A DNA stretch of 6,366 bases from an uncultured Bacteroidia bacterium (GTDB taxonomy: Bacteria; Bacteroidota; Bacteroidia; SpSt-205), in contig CALKJV010000053.1 in assembly GCA_937995505.1 (NCBI GenBank), positions 1 through 6,366 of the forward strand. The letters run 5' to 3'. Below, in pieces: positions 5,596 to 6,366 of the stretch (positions are counted from its first letter, which is position 1; each line of letters opens with the position of its first letter). Under the pieces are notes generated by a model. The model worked only from the letters and a program-made list of their open reading frames with translations. It was not told the DNA's origin and did not search any database. A program made the translations under genes and the position numbers.

Positions 5596-6366
5596 AGTCG
5601 CCACTTGCTACGGCTGGGCTCCTTCTGGTGCTACTGGCAGCTATCGGTGTGGTAGTGTGGGGCTCGCAGCTGGCCCAGCGCCGCGCCGAAGCCGAAAGAA
5701 CCTTCACCTTCCCAGATACCGCCGGAATCGTAGCCATTACCCTCGTAGAGAAGCACGCCGATACTACCTTTCGGCGCGTAGATGTGCTCCGAAGGGCCCA
5801 GGGCTGGACGATCGCAGATACCTTAGAAGCTTTTGTGCAGCCTGTGCAGACTCTCCTGCAAACGCTGGTTCTCCAAACCGTGCGAGCGCCTGTAGCTCCC
5901 TCAGCGGTGCGCAATGTGCTCAAGTTCCTCAAAGACCACCGTGTAGAGGTAACCCTTCGCTGGAAAGACGGAAGGGAAGAGACCTTTTATGTGGGGGGGC
6001 CGACGCCGGACCAGCGCGCAAGCTACATGCTGCGCCCAGGCAGCAACCAACCCTATGAAGTCTTCATCCCGGGCTTTGAGGGCTATGTAACCTCCCGCTA
6101 CTATCCAGACCTGAGCGTCTGGCAGCCCAATACCGTCTTTGCCGCCAAAGCAGCGGATCTGCGGGCGGTGCAGGTAGATTTTTACGGCGAGCCGGGGGAA
6201 AGCTGGCGGTTAGAGCGCTCGCTCCCTGGCGGTCCTTGGCGCTTCGCTACCGAAGAGCCCTTAGACTCCGCTAAGGTAGCCGATTACCTCCTGGCTTATA
6301 CGGGCCCTTTTTATGCCGATGAGCTGGCCAACCCCGACTCCCTCGCTGGACTAGAGCCCCTCGCGG
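5592..6366 (+). CDS. DUF4340-domain membrane-anchored protein, 3'-truncated by window edge
   Basis: The first 258 residues are visible and the frame is open to the window end. A single N-terminal hydrophobic helix (about 5-24) followed by an Arg/Glu-rich linker predicts an inner-membrane anchor with the rest outside the cytoplasm; no lipobox Cys is present. The body shows the repeated beta-rich pattern of DUF4340 proteins: a strand with GW (71-72), the PVQTLLQTL helix (84-92), a RAPV turn (98-101) and VRNVLKFL (106-113), then the very characteristic YVGGPTPDQRASYML (133-147) and IPGFEGYVTSRYY (159-171) seen in Bacteroidota members. A second repeat seems to begin near residue 220 and is cut. 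Its ATG overlaps the gldG stop (ATGA). DUF4340 genes commonly sit beside GldG-type ABC genes across several phyla, so a role as a third component of that complex is likely but unproven. A TAnnTTTG (5554-5561) lies 30 bases before the ATG, probably by chance. Confidence 0.85.
   Translation, partial: MKSPLATAGLLLVLLAAIGVVVWGSQLAQRRAEAERTFTFPDTAGIVAITLVEKHADTTFRRVDVLRRAQGWTIADTLEAFVQPVQTLLQTLVLQTVRAPVAPSAVRNVLKFLKDHRVEVTLRWKDGREETFYVGGPTPDQRASYMLRPGSNQPYEVFIPGFEGYVTSRYYPDLSVWQPNTVFAAKAADLRAVQVDFYGEPGESWRLERSLPGGPWRFATEEPLDSAKVADYLLAYTGPFYADELANPDSLAGLEPLA

Noticed and set aside
5657..6058. Plus-strand 133-residue frame
   Set aside because: It runs out of frame within the DUF4340 gene, whose family motifs are clear.

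Overview
The window most likely comes from a GC-rich member of the Bacteroidota. The evidence is a gldF-gldG pair (ABC permease plus GldG-type auxiliary protein), a PorT-like outer-membrane beta-barrel, a DUF4340 protein of the kind seen in that phylum, start codons without Shine-Dalgarno sequences, and TAnnTTTG elements matching the -7 box of the Bacteroidota primary sigma factor. I cannot place it below phylum level.

Layout: (1) 1-936, minus strand: the N-terminal two thirds of a dihydrolipoamide dehydrogenase (lpdA), cut by the window edge. (2) 937-1003: a 67-bp divergent intergenic region with the lpdA promoter and a weak candidate for the next gene. (3) 1004-1735, plus: a secreted outer-membrane beta-barrel protein. 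(4) 1730-1765: a perfect 18-bp tandem duplication carrying the last codon and stop of the barrel gene and the -7 core of the next promoter. (5) 1772-3172, plus: a DHA2-type 14-TM MFS exporter. (6) 3182-3907, 3904-5595 and 5592 to the end, plus: gldF, gldG and a DUF4340 gene, joined by two 4-bp ATGA overlaps. There is no gene-free stretch longer than 67 bases, and I see no RNA gene, CRISPR array, insertion sequence or phage gene.

The three gldF-gldG-DUF4340 products look like one membrane assembly: an ABC-2 type permease, a membrane-anchored periplasmic protein with a terminal TM helix at each end, and a second N-terminally anchored extracytoplasmic protein. The ATPase (GldA-like) is not in the window. 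The MFS gene ends 9 bases before gldF and may be read through into it, but a -7-like box overlaps its stop codon, so gldF may also have its own promoter.

The most notable non-coding pattern is that three genes (lpdA, MFS, gldF) each have an exact TAnnTTTG 4-5 bases before the start codon. If these are real -7 boxes, transcription would begin at or almost at the start codon, giving leaderless or nearly leaderless mRNAs. No wholly novel system is evident; the gene content is mostly recognisable Bacteroidota housekeeping, envelope and transport functions.
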